From positions 248,001 through 312,000 of the forward strand of contig NZ_PNFP01000005.1 in the NCBI RefSeq assembly GCF_002940685.1: a stretch of DNA of 64,000 nucleotides. Reading direction: 5' to 3'. Made by a program: the position numbers and the translations under genes. Below the pieces are notes generated by a model. It worked only from the letters and a program-made list of their open reading frames with translations, searched no databases and was not told the DNA's origin. Positions 55,715-63,841 of the stretch are shown here, one piece after another (the stretch's first letter is position 1; the number at the start of each line of letters is the position of its first letter). Origin of the DNA: Ensifer adhaerens (lineage in GTDB: Bacteria; Pseudomonadota; Alphaproteobacteria; Rhizobiales; Rhizobiaceae).

Positions 55715-56542
55715 ATGACCGCATTGATTGAGACCCAGCGCTACGAAGGCGCGCTCGCCGCACCGCTCGCCGATGGCCAGGTCTGGAGCCTGATCCGGTT
55801 GGAGGCACGCGCGCTTGCCGCACGTGAGCCGGTCATGGCGCAGGCTCTGGCGCTGGTCACCGATGCCGGGTCCGATGCCGCGCTGCTGGCTGGCGTTCTC
55901 GCCGCCCCGCTCGCCGTCGCGCGCGTGGACGAGCTGGCGCTTGCGTCCCTGCTTGCGGAGGTTTTCAGCGCCAACCCGCAGGTTCTGCTTGCAACCGAGG
56001 CCGATCTCCAGGCGGTCAAAGAGCGCGACCCGGCCTGCCCGGGGCTCTTGCATGTCCTCTTGAACCTCAAGGGTTTCCAGGCGCTGCAAACCTATCGGGC
56101 GGCCCACCAGCTCTGGTCGGAGGACCGCAGGGAGGTGGCCAGTTGGTTGTCCAACCTCGCCTCGCTCGTTTTCGGCCCGGACATTCATCCGGCCGCCTGC
56201 ATCGGCAAGGCCGTGATGCTGGATCACGGTTCCGGCATCGTCATCGGCGAGACCTCCATCATCGAGGACCAGGTCTCGATCCTGCAGAATGTCACCCTCG
56301 GCGGCACCGGCAAGGAAACCGGCGACCGGCATCCGAAGATCCGCCGCGGCGTGATGATCGGCGCCGGCGCCGAGATCCTCGGCAATATCGAGGTCGGCGC
56401 CTATAGCAAGGTCGCGGCCGGAAGCGTCGTCCTGAAATCCGTGCCGCCGCGCACCACGGTCGCAGGTGTGCCGGCGACGGTCGTTCGCATCCACCGCGTC
56501 GACGAGGTACCGGCGGCCGAAATGGATCAGACGATCGTCTGA
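55715..56542 (+). CDS. cysE: Serine O-acetyltransferase
   Basis: 275 residues. An alpha-helical N-terminal domain carries RDPACPGLLHVLLNLKGFQA, then the left-handed beta-helix with hexapeptide repeats: HPAACIGKAVMLDHGSGIVI, GETSIIEDQVSILQNVTLGG, and KIRRGVMIGAGAEILGN. It acetylates serine with acetyl-CoA, the first step of cysteine synthesis. The catalytic His/Asp pair lies in DHGSG. It begins 10 bases after the WD40 gene, so cysteine supply may be co-expressed with the metal chaperone. It lacks a recognisable end signal before the MFS gene. Confidence 0.93.
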   Translation: MTALIETQRYEGALAAPLADGQVWSLIRLEARALAAREPVMAQALALVTDAGSDAALLAGVLAAPLAVARVDELALASLLAEVFSANPQVLLATEADLQAVKERDPACPGLLHVLLNLKGFQALQTYRAAHQLWSEDRREVASWLSNLASLVFGPDIHPAACIGKAVMLDHGSGIVIGETSIIEDQVSILQNVTLGGTGKETGDRHPKIRRGVMIGAGAEILGNIEVGAYSKVAAGSVVLKSVPPRTTVAGVPATVVRIHRVDEVPAAEMDQTIV

Positions 56543-56710
56543 TCCGAGGCGAGACCGCACGCCGGCGTCGCAGGCTATGGCATGGCGACCGGTGGTCCGG
56601 TGAAGGCGCGCCCCAAGGGCGCTGTGCCAGCCGGTTGCCCCCTCGCGCAACACGCGATAACTGGAGTTCCTGACCTCCCGAAATCTCTGCCGCTTTGATC
56701 AGGATCACCG

Positions 56711-57919
56711 ATGACGCTTGCCTCCCAACGCTCCCGTTCGGCTCCATCGATCCCGGGCACCGTGTGGTTGCTCGGTTTCGTCAGCATGCTCATGGACATC
56801 TCCTCGGAGATGGTCCAGACGCTGCTGCCGCTCTACCTCGTCAGCGGTCTCGGCGCGTCGGCTGCCATGGTCGGGCTGATCGAGGGCCTGTCTGTTGCGG
56901 TGGCGACCGTGACAAAGTTCTTTTCCGGCGCCTTCTCCGACATCACCCGCAACCGCAAGCACCTGGCAACCTTGGGCTACGGCCTGGCGGCGCTATCGAA
57001 GCCGCTCATTCCGCTTGCGGATTCGCTGACGATGGTCGCCGGCGCCAAGTTTCTCGACCGGGTCGGCAAGGGCATTCGCGGTGCGCCGCGCGACGCGCTG
57101 ATCGCCGATGTCACGCCGCCGGAGATCCGTGGCGCAAGTTTCGGCCTGCGCAAGTCGCTCGACACCGTCGGCGGCTTCGTCGGCCCGTTGGTCGCAATCG
57201 GCCTGATGCTGGCCACCGGCGGCAGCTTCACCACGGTCTTCTGGATCGCCGTCGTGCCGGCGTTTCTCGCCGTCTTCCTGCTCGCCGTGGCCGTGCGCGA
57301 ACCGAAAGCCTCGGAGGGCATGCGCAAGCCAGCACCCGGTTTCAAGGATATCGCCTTGCTGGCACCGGCCGTATGGCTCGTCATCGCCGTTTCTTCGGTG
57401 CTGACGCTTGCCCGTTTCAGCGAGGCGTTCCTGCTGTTGCGCGCCGGCGAGGTCGGCTTCTCGCTCGCCTGGATCCCGATCACCATGGTCATCATGCATC
57501 TGGTCTACGGGCTTGCCGCCTACCCGGTCGGCATCCTCTCGGACCGTGTCGGCCGGCGCGGCCTGCTTGCCGTCAGCCTCGTCTTTCTCGTTGCCGCAGA
57601 TCTCCTGCTGGCAACGACCGAAAGCGTCGGCTTCTTCCTGGTGGCGATCGTGCTCTGGGGCCTGCACATGGGCTTCTCCCAGGGCATACTGGCAACGCTC
57701 GTCGCCGACACCGCTCCCGCCAATCTGCGCGGCAGCGCCTTTGGCCTGTTCAACCTCACGACCGGGGCAGCCGTGGTCGTCGCCAATCTCGCGGCCGGGC
57801 TTCTGTGGGACGGATATGGCGCCGCCGCCACCTTCGTCATGGGTGCGATTTTCAGCGCTGCCGCGCTGCTTGCCCTTCCGCTTCTGCCACGGAGCAATCG
57901 CAACATTCACCACCCCTGA
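56711..57919 (+). CDS. MFS transporter
   Basis: 402 residues with about 11-12 membrane helices. The inter-helix motif is FSGAFSDITRNRKHL, and the DRVGKGIRGAPRDALIADVT loop marks the MFS branch often annotated as staphyloferrin/bacteriochlorophyll-like or unknown drug exporters. The substrate cannot be told. It lies 168 bases after cysE and converges on the ZIP-like gene with 15 bases between stops. Confidence 0.9.
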   Translation: MTLASQRSRSAPSIPGTVWLLGFVSMLMDISSEMVQTLLPLYLVSGLGASAAMVGLIEGLSVAVATVTKFFSGAFSDITRNRKHLATLGYGLAALSKPLIPLADSLTMVAGAKFLDRVGKGIRGAPRDALIADVTPPEIRGASFGLRKSLDTVGGFVGPLVAIGLMLATGGSFTTVFWIAVVPAFLAVFLLAVAVREPKASEGMRKPAPGFKDIALLAPAVWLVIAVSSVLTLARFSEAFLLLRAGEVGFSLAWIPITMVIMHLVYGLAAYPVGILSDRVGRRGLLAVSLVFLVAADLLLATTESVGFFLVAIVLWGLHMGFSQGILATLVADTAPANLRGSAFGLFNLTTGAAVVVANLAAGLLWDGYGAAATFVMGAIFSAAALLALPLLPRSNRNIHHP

Positions 57920-57934
57920 TCGAGGCGGAACACC

Positions 57935-59122
57935 TCAGATCTTCACGAGCGCCGCCGTCAGATACATGAAGGCGGCACCGGCCGCGAGCCCGGCCAGAAC
58001 CGGCGGCGTCAGGAAGACGTCGCGCCCGCGATCGCTCTGGCGCATCAGATAGGCACCGACCTCGATGATCACCTGCAGGATCGCGCCCGCGCCGACCGCC
58101 AGCGCCAGCGCCGACCATTGCGCCGAGGTCGCCAGGCTCCCGAGCCACATGCCGATGACAGCCGGACCACCGGCAAGCAGCGTCAGGCCGACAAAAACCC
58201 CGGCAGACGGCCTCTTGTTCAGGATGGGAGCGGCAATGCCGATGCCTTCGGTGACGTTGTGAAGCGCAAAGCCGAGCACCAGGAAAGTGCCGAGCCCGGC
58301 CGAGCCCGCGGCAAAGGCGGCACCAATCGCCAGCCCCTCGCCGAGATTGTGCAGCCCGATGCCGAGCGCGATATAGGTGGAGAGCGCCAGCCCCGCCGGA
58401 GCGCCGCTTCGCCTGCCGATCGCCATCAAGAGGAGGAAGCTGCTCAAGCCCGCCAGCACCACCATGACCGGCCCCTGGAAGACCGCTGCCGCCTCGCCGG
58501 CAAGCTCGAGCGCCTCGCCGCTGGCATCGACCAGCAGGAAGCCGAGCAGGCCGATCGTCAGCGACAGCAGGAAGGCCATGCCTTCGCGGCCGACCCCGCG
58601 CAGCACCGGGTAGAACATCAGGCCGACGGCCACAGGCACGATGCCGACGATGATGCCGACCAGAGCCTGCAACCGCAACTGGCCTGACATCGCCTGCGGC
58701 GTCGGCACGGCGACGGCAATGTCATGCGCAAAGGTGGCGCCGGTGTTGGTTACCACCTTCACCGCATGCGCTTCACCGAGCATCCAGGGGAACGGCAGCT
58801 TCAGCCACGCAGCCCTCCCCCGCGCGATCGGACCCGGCGGGTCCTGGGTGAATTGCCAGTAGGCGTCGTCCACCTGGACCTGCGCCACCGTCATCGGTTC
58901 CGATCCGCCGGCGCGAACAAGAAGGCTGAGGCCGCTTTCGTCGAGCACCGTCCGTTCGAAGGTCAGGTTTTCGACGGGGGGTGCACCGTTGCGGAAGCCC
59001 GACAACGGATCGGTCGACAGAATCCAGGCAACGGCGATGCCGAAGACGATGAGGGGCAGCGCCAGCCACACCAGGTTGGTCCTCGCCGCGCGGAAGGCGG
59101 CTCTCGGCAGGGTCTCGTTCAT
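57935..59122 (-). CDS. ZIP-like metal permease with N-terminal periplasmic domain
   Basis: 395 residues. A membrane anchor (about 17-36) is followed by a periplasmic beta-rich domain (about 45-142, no family recognised) and a ZIP-type bundle of about seven helices (150-395). Two ZIP signatures are exact: HNLGEG at 258-263 and HNVTEG at 288-293, the metal-coordinating helices 4 and 5. ZIP proteins import divalent metals such as zinc, iron or manganese. The start overlaps the multicopper oxidase stop by four bases (ATGA), so the two are translationally coupled. The longer frame to 59659 is inside the oxidase gene. Confidence 0.85.
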   Translation of the reverse strand: MNETLPRAAFRAARTNLVWLALPLIVFGIAVAWILSTDPLSGFRNGAPPVENLTFERTVLDESGLSLLVRAGGSEPMTVAQVQVDDAYWQFTQDPPGPIARGRAAWLKLPFPWMLGEAHAVKVVTNTGATFAHDIAVAVPTPQAMSGQLRLQALVGIIVGIVPVAVGLMFYPVLRGVGREGMAFLLSLTIGLLGFLLVDASGEALELAGEAAAVFQGPVMVVLAGLSSFLLLMAIGRRSGAPAGLALSTYIALGIGLHNLGEGLAIGAAFAAGSAGLGTFLVLGFALHNVTEGIGIAAPILNKRPSAGVFVGLTLLAGGPAVIGMWLGSLATSAQWSALALAVGAGAILQVIIEVGAYLMRQSDRGRDVFLTPPVLAGLAAGAAFMYLTAALVKI

Positions 59123-60246
59123 GCCAGCGCCTCCACCACATCGAACATGCCGACCCAGCCGAGTTCTGTGAACTCGGTCTGGTGCGGGTGGAACATGTAA
59201 AGTCCGGGTTCGTGCTCGGCGAAGGTAAACTCCAGAATGCCACGCTGCGCCTGGCACTGGGTGATGAGATCGACGGTCTTCAAGGTCGGCGTCAGCGTCG
59301 TGCCCTGATCGAAGTAGTCGAAGAAATTGGCGTGCAGGTGGAACGAGTTGATCGGGTCGAACTCGATGACGTTGATGAGATAGATGCGCACCGGCTTGCC
59401 CTTCACGATCCGGATCGGACGCTTCATGAAGGCGTGGGCGACGGTGTTGACGGCATAGAACTCGTTCTCGGCATCGAAGTTGGTGTCGAAGGCGTTCATC
59501 ACCATCACCAGTTCCTGCCAGCCGGCATTCTCCGGCGTGCCGAGCAATCGCGACCGGGCGACGTCGGCATGCTCCGGCCGGCGCTCCGGATCCGGGTCGA
59601 TGACGAAGGCGCCGTACATGCCCTTGTGGATGTGCCGGCGCAGCGGCATGGCGTGGCAATGATAGAGATGGCAGCCGAAGGGCTTGGCATCGAATTCATA
59701 AGTAAACTCGTCACCGGGATCGACCATGCCGGCGCCCGGCACGCCGTCCATGCGCGCCGCGTGAATGCCGTGAAAATGGATCGAATGCGGATGCGAGGCG
59801 TAATTGCGAAAGACGATCCTCAGCCGCTCGCCCTCCTTCGCCCGGAGCGCCGGCCCCGGTACGCGACCGTTGTAGGTCCAGGCGGGGAACTTGATGCCGG
59901 GCGCGATCTCGATCTCGCGGTCCTCGGCCGTCATTTCGAAGGTGCGTAGCGTGCGCCCGTCCGGCAGCGTCGAAACGGTGCCCGTGTCCCAATCGGTCAG
60001 CATCTCCGTCGGATCGAAACCATTGACGGCGCTATCGACCTCGCCGACCGTCATCATCGCGCCATGCCCCATGGCCGGCATCGGCTCCTGGCCCGTCGCT
60101 CCCGATGGCGCGGCATGACCGACATGGCTCGCCTGCTGCTGGCCCAAGGCGGCGCTGGTACAGATCGCCGTCCCGCCTGCTGCAGCCAGCCCGCCCATCA
60201 GCAGACTGCGCCTTCGCAGCAGATCCGGTCTCGTCGGCTTGTCCAT
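59119..60246 (-). CDS. Two-domain multicopper oxidase with Tat signal
   Basis: 375 residues. A Tat signal (RRRSLLMGGLAAAGGTA, residues about 11-28) exports the folded enzyme, as expected for a copper protein. Two cupredoxin domains follow. The first holds HPHSIHFHG and HLYHCHAMPLRRHIHKGMYG, a full type-1 ligand set with Cys, His and Met plus trinuclear histidines; the second holds HLHANFF and MFHPHQTEF, lacking the type-1 cysteine. A Met/His-rich stretch (MPAMGHGAMM) lies after the signal. It may oxidise Fe(II), Mn(II) or Cu(I). It is coupled to the ZIP-like gene, and two Fur/Mur-like boxes lie 77-124 bases upstream. Confidence 0.92.
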   Translation of the reverse strand: MDKPTRPDLLRRRSLLMGGLAAAGGTAICTSAALGQQQASHVGHAAPSGATGQEPMPAMGHGAMMTVGEVDSAVNGFDPTEMLTDWDTGTVSTLPDGRTLRTFEMTAEDREIEIAPGIKFPAWTYNGRVPGPALRAKEGERLRIVFRNYASHPHSIHFHGIHAARMDGVPGAGMVDPGDEFTYEFDAKPFGCHLYHCHAMPLRRHIHKGMYGAFVIDPDPERRPEHADVARSRLLGTPENAGWQELVMVMNAFDTNFDAENEFYAVNTVAHAFMKRPIRIVKGKPVRIYLINVIEFDPINSFHLHANFFDYFDQGTTLTPTLKTVDLITQCQAQRGILEFTFAEHEPGLYMFHPHQTEFTELGWVGMFDVVEALA

Positions 60247-60322
60247 GTTCGCCCCTCTTCCTCATTGAATGACGCGCCCCGCACAACGCCTGACCGAGGC
60301 CAGCAAAGCGCCCAGATGCTTC

Positions 60323-60337
60323 TGCAAATCATTTGCA
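60323..60337. promoter_or_regulatory. Fur/Mur-like box 1 upstream of the multicopper oxidase
   Basis: TGCAAATCATTTGCA is a perfect palindrome around a central C and matches the general TGCAAAT-N-ATTTGCA shape of Fur-family sites in proteobacteria. It lies 77 bases upstream of the oxidase start. In rhizobia the Fur homologue is often Mur, which responds to manganese. Confidence 0.6.
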
Positions 60338-60355
60338 TCACATCTTCAATGCAAA

Positions 60356-60370
60356 TGCAACTCATTCGCA
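60356..60370. promoter_or_regulatory. Fur/Mur-like box 2 upstream of the multicopper oxidase
   Basis: TGCAACTCATTCGCA keeps the same outline with two asymmetric pairs. Its centre is 33 bases from that of box 1, about three helical turns, so two dimers would lie on the same face. The whole 306-base gap (60247-60552) is otherwise unremarkable apart from the hairpin at 60456-60488. Confidence 0.5.
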
Positions 60371-60455
60371 ACTAACTTGGAGCGTGATTTCCCGGTCCGG
60401 GGGCCGGCAGGGCCACTCCGCCAACGCGCCGCCCTGCCATCGACCCTGAAGCAAG

Positions 60456-60488
60456 AACGTCCCCGAAAGGCGCTGGCCCGGGGACGTT
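60456..60488 (-). terminator. Hairpin downstream of the 60553-60999 gene
   Basis: AACGTCCCCG (60456-60465) pairs perfectly with CGGGGACGTT (60479-60488) around a 13-base loop. Read leftward it is followed by TCTTGCTT, a poor T run, so termination is probable but not certain. Confidence 0.5.
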
Positions 60489-60552
60489 GAGCGGAACCCG
60501 GCCCATGGACCGGAAAAGGCGGCCGCGTGGCCAGGGCGAGCGGCCGCCGGCC

Positions 60553-60999
60553 TCACCATTCGAGTTCGAGTTGCGGTCGCCCGTTCGAGGTCTTCTCGAG
60601 CGTTCGTCCCGTTTCGTCGACGGTCGCGACCACCCTCTGGCGAAAAGCCGAAAAGCTTTCGAAGGTGACGACGTCGACCGGCTCGTCGAATTTCATCGTC
60701 AGGCGGTAGCGTCCCGGCTGCGCCGCGATCGCCTGGACGCCCAGGATCTCGCCTTCAAAGGGCTGGCCGAGATAATGGCCCTTGACCCGGGATCCGAGCA
60801 TCCAGGGATTGAAGGGTGGCCGGTTGCCGACAGCGGCATGCAGCGTGTTCCAGTCGCGATAGCCGTATTGCGCGGCGACGAGCTCGAGCGCGCGAGAATG
60901 GCCGATGGTTTCGCCTTCGGATGCAAGGCGGGCGCGCAGGCGTTTTGCCTGGTCTTTCAGGGCGTCGAGCGAGGGAAGCGTGGTTGATCCGCGCGTCAT
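60553..60999 (-). CDS. Small conserved protein of the glyoxalase-superfamily-like group
   Basis: 148 residues behind GAGGAGACC. The N-terminal 60 residues (SLDALKDQAKRLRARLASEG, then HSRALELVAAQYGYRDWNTL) form a helical module I have seen in proteins annotated loosely as glyoxalase-superfamily or DUF; the rest (PFNPWMLGSRVKGHYLGQPF, RYRLTMKFDEPVDVVTFESF) is beta-rich. The function is unknown. It is divergent from the LysE-type gene at 61271 across 271 bases in which I see no clear operator. Confidence 0.75.
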   Translation of the reverse strand: MTRGSTTLPSLDALKDQAKRLRARLASEGETIGHSRALELVAAQYGYRDWNTLHAAVGNRPPFNPWMLGSRVKGHYLGQPFEGEILGVQAIAAQPGRYRLTMKFDEPVDVVTFESFSAFRQRVVATVDETGRTLEKTSNGRPQLELEW

Positions 61000-61270
61000 G
61001 AGAAGGTCTCCTCAGGCGGCATGCATTCCTTGAAGATGGGAGCCCGCATTGCCACCGGTTCGCATGCCGTTTCGGCTGACCGTGTCTCGAAAGAAGGACT
61101 TCACCAAAGCATGACGCTCGCGGACGGCAGGGACCTTCACCCTGCGGTCTCCATAGGGGATGCCGCCCTGCCTGTCAAACCTGCCGCGGAACTGGCACCC
61201 CCGCGCGAAAGGCGATTGCGCACGCGCAAAAGCTGTGGGACGACTACCGGAGACCACGAGGGAGGACATC

Positions 61271-61903
61271 ATGACCGACATGACGATACTCGCATTCGCA
61301 CTGGTTGCCTTCATCGGCATCGCGACACCGGGCCCGACGGTCCTGCTCGCGCTCACCAACGGCTCACGCTACGGCGTGCGGCGCGCAACCGCCGGCATGG
61401 TCGGCGCCGTGCTGTCGGATTTCGTGCTGATCGGGGCGGTCGCGCTTGGCCTTGGCGCGCTGCTGGCGGCTTCCGAATTCTGGTTCACCGTCGTCAAATG
61501 GCTGGGCGCCGCCTATCTCGCCTTTCTTGGCATCATGCTGCTCAGGTCGAAGGGGACGATCCAGGTTTCGGGCGCGTCCGGCAGCTCCAGTCCCGTTTCC
61601 TCTGGCGCGATCTTCCTCAAAAGCTTTCTCGTTGCCGTCACCAATCCCAAGGGCTACCTGTTCTTCACCGCCTTCCTGCCGCAGTTCATCGACCCGGCAG
61701 CACCACAGGCGTCGCAATACGCCATGCTTGCGCTCGTCTTTGCCACCGTCGATTTCATCGTGATGTTCGGCTATGCGCTGCTCGGCGCGAAAGCCGCGGC
61801 GTTCCTCAAGCGCTCCGGCGCCATCTGGCTCGACCGCCTCTGCGGCGGCGCATTGCTAGCGCTGGCTGGTTCGCTCGCCCTCTATCGCCGCGCCACCGCC
61901 TGA
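61271..61903 (+). CDS. LysE-family amino-acid exporter
   Basis: 210 residues with six membrane helices. The family signature at the N-terminus is FIGIATPGPTVLLALTNGSR, then GVRRATAGMVGAVLSDF. LysE/RhtB proteins export basic amino acids, homoserine or similar. The ATG follows GGGAGGAC. The next gene starts two bases after the stop, so the two form an operon. A second LysE member lies at 63023. Confidence 0.92.
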   Translation: MTDMTILAFALVAFIGIATPGPTVLLALTNGSRYGVRRATAGMVGAVLSDFVLIGAVALGLGALLAASEFWFTVVKWLGAAYLAFLGIMLLRSKGTIQVSGASGSSSPVSSGAIFLKSFLVAVTNPKGYLFFTAFLPQFIDPAAPQASQYAMLALVFATVDFIVMFGYALLGAKAAAFLKRSGAIWLDRLCGGALLALAGSLALYRRATA

Positions 61904-61904
61904 G

Positions 61905-62477
61905 ATGCTGCTTCGCCAAAACGTGCTCGCCAGCATTGCCAGCGGCGACGTGACCTTGGCCTTCCGGCGCTGGACCAAGCCGACGGTCAAGGCCGGCGGT
62001 CGCTTGCGCACCGCAATCGGGGTTCTCGCCATCGATGCCGTCGACGAGATCGAGCAGGGCGCGATCATCGACAGCGACGCCCACAAGGCCGGCTTTGCCG
62101 ATCTCGGCGATCTCTTGAAAGAGCTTGCCGCTCGCCCGGAAGGGCGCTGCTATCGCATCGCCTTCCACCGGATCGGCGACGATCCACGCATCGCCCTGCG
62201 CCAAGCGGCAGACCTCGACCGTGAAGGGCGGGCAGAGATCGGTCGCAAGCTCGCTCGTTTCGACCACAGCGCCGGCCTGGCCTGGACCGGTCCGGTGCTG
62301 CGGCTGATCGCCGCCCGCGACGGAACGACGGCGGCGGAGTTGAGTGCCGCCATCGGCATGGAAAAACTGAAACTCAAGGCACTGATCCGCAAATTGAAGG
62401 AGCTCGGCCTGACCGAAAGCCTTGAGGTCGGCTACCGCCTGTCCGGGCGCGGGCGCGCCTATCTCGACGGCGAATAG
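61905..62477 (+). CDS. ASCH-like plus winged-helix protein
   Basis: 190 residues. The first 105 or so (LLRQNVLASIASGDVTLAFR, RWTKPTVKAGGRLRTAIGVL, AIDAVDEI) look like an ASCH/PUA-fold domain, which binds RNA or modified nucleotides. Residues about 125-190 (TGPVLRLIAARDGTTAAELS then LKALIRKLKELGLTESLEVG) look like a winged helix. The combination suggests a nucleic-acid-binding regulator. It starts one base after the LysE-type gene's stop, implying co-transcription. The domain assignment is by pattern memory and moderately sure. Confidence 0.7.
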   Translation: MLLRQNVLASIASGDVTLAFRRWTKPTVKAGGRLRTAIGVLAIDAVDEIEQGAIIDSDAHKAGFADLGDLLKELAARPEGRCYRIAFHRIGDDPRIALRQAADLDREGRAEIGRKLARFDHSAGLAWTGPVLRLIAARDGTTAAELSAAIGMEKLKLKALIRKLKELGLTESLEVGYRLSGRGRAYLDGE

Positions 62478-62608
62478 CCGGCAGGAGAAAGTGGACGGTG
62501 GCGAGGGACACCGTCGGTCAAACCTCCCAATCCCGATCGCCGCTGTTGCACCGCCGATAGAGGTGTGAGACGACTTGCCACCCCATCAGGCAAGGCGAGG
62601 AGACAGGC

Positions 62609-63016
62609 ATGATCGGCTACACCATGGTCGGGACGACGGACCTGAGGCGAGCGGAGCGCTTCTACGATCCGGTGATGGCGCTGATCGGCCAGGAGCGCTG
62701 CTATTGCGACGAGCAGGTTTCGTCCTGGGGCCGAAAGCACGACGGCACGGCGCCGCGTTTCTTTGCGTGCCACCCGTTCGATGGAAAACCCGCCTCCATC
62801 GGTAACGGCGCCATGACCGCCTTCCTGGTGGATAGCGCCGAGGTCATCGATCGCGTGTTCGAGACCGCCATGGCGCGCGGCGGCAGCGAAGAGGGAAAAC
62901 CGGGCTTCCGCCCGCAATATGGCGAAGGTTTCTACGCTGCCTATGTGCGCGACCCCGACGGCAACAAGCTTGCCTTCGTCTGCTACGACGCCCGCAAGGC
63001 CGGGAGCACGTCCTGA
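62609..63016 (+). CDS. VOC-family (glyoxalase/dioxygenase fold) protein
   Basis: 135 residues, single VOC domain: MIGYTMVGTTDLRRAERFYD at the start, FFACHPFDGKPASIGNGAMT in the middle, and the terminal YAAYVRDPDGNKLAFVCYDA, where the DPDGN-x2-F motif is typical. Metal ligands are not all evident, so it may be a binding protein rather than an enzyme. The ATG follows GAGGAGACAGGC. Confidence 0.9.
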   Translation: MIGYTMVGTTDLRRAERFYDPVMALIGQERCYCDEQVSSWGRKHDGTAPRFFACHPFDGKPASIGNGAMTAFLVDSAEVIDRVFETAMARGGSEEGKPGFRPQYGEGFYAAYVRDPDGNKLAFVCYDARKAGSTS

Positions 63017-63022
63017 CCGGTC

Positions 63023-63649
63023 CTAGCGGCGCGTCGACCAGCCAAACCAGATCGCCACGGCCGCGAGCATCAGTGCCAGCACGCGCCGCACCAGCCGTTC
63101 GCGCGCCGGCGAGTTGAGGACCGGCTCCAGCGTCCCGGCCAGAAGCACGATCGCGGCATGCACCGCGGTCGCGACGCCCACATAGAGTGCGGCAAGCGTC
63201 AGGTTCTGCGGCAGCAGCGGCCGGGTATCGTCGACGAAGGTCGGAAGCACCGTGACGAAGAACAGCGCCGCCTTCGGATTGAGCAGATTGGTGATCAGGC
63301 CGCGCCGGAAATAGAAGGTTGCGGGCTTGCCGCTCGGCCCCGCCTCCTCGCCGTCGCCATTCCAGGCCTCGAAGGCGAGATAGAGCAGGAAGCCGACGCC
63401 GGCCCAGCGAAGCGCCCCATAGAGCATGTCCGACTGGCCGACGAACTCGGCAACGCCGAAGGAGGCGGCAAGACCCACGAGCGCGAGGCCGAGCGCCACG
63501 CCGGCAACGGTCGCCATGCCCGGCCGGCGCCCCTCCGAGGCAGCAACCATGGCGAGGTAGGCCATGTTCGGCCCTGGCGTCAGTTCGATGATGAAGGATG
63601 TCAAGAGAAAGGGCAGCAGGGTCGCTACCCCGAAAATGAACGGATCCAT
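63023..63649 (-). CDS. LysE-family translocator
   Basis: 208 residues with six membrane helices. The signature IIELTPGPNMAYLAMVAASE is present, followed by GRRPGMATVAGVALGLALVG and LITNLLNPKAALFFVTVLPT. It converges on the VOC gene with six bases between stops. The start at 63649 gives the usual N-terminus, though a second ATG at 63664 would add five residues; neither has a strong ribosome site. Its substrate is unknown. Confidence 0.9.
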   Translation of the reverse strand: MDPFIFGVATLLPFLLTSFIIELTPGPNMAYLAMVAASEGRRPGMATVAGVALGLALVGLAASFGVAEFVGQSDMLYGALRWAGVGFLLYLAFEAWNGDGEEAGPSGKPATFYFRRGLITNLLNPKAALFFVTVLPTFVDDTRPLLPQNLTLAALYVGVATAVHAAIVLLAGTLEPVLNSPARERLVRRVLALMLAAVAIWFGWSTRR

Positions 63650-63805
63650 GCGCGAGATTTCCATCCGCTTGCAACAAGGCCTTGCCCGCAAGCACAGGTC
63701 AGCGCGGCGATGTTGTCAAGCGAGACCGGTGATCCGGGAGGAGATCCTCCGCTGATGGGCGCAACCGCCCCCTCCCCGGCCGGTTCGCCTGGAGAGGGGG
63801 CGGCG

Positions 63806-63835
63806 AAAAATCCGCCCCCGCAGGGTTGGAGGCGG
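63806..63835 (-). terminator. Intrinsic terminator of the gene entering from the right edge
   Basis: Read leftward, GGAGGCGG (plus coordinates 63828-63835, complementary CCGCCTCC) pairs with CCGCCCCC (63812-63819) through an 8-bp stem with one G-T pair, followed by ATTTTT at 63806-63811. Confidence 0.8.
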
Positions 63836-63841
63836 AAAGCG

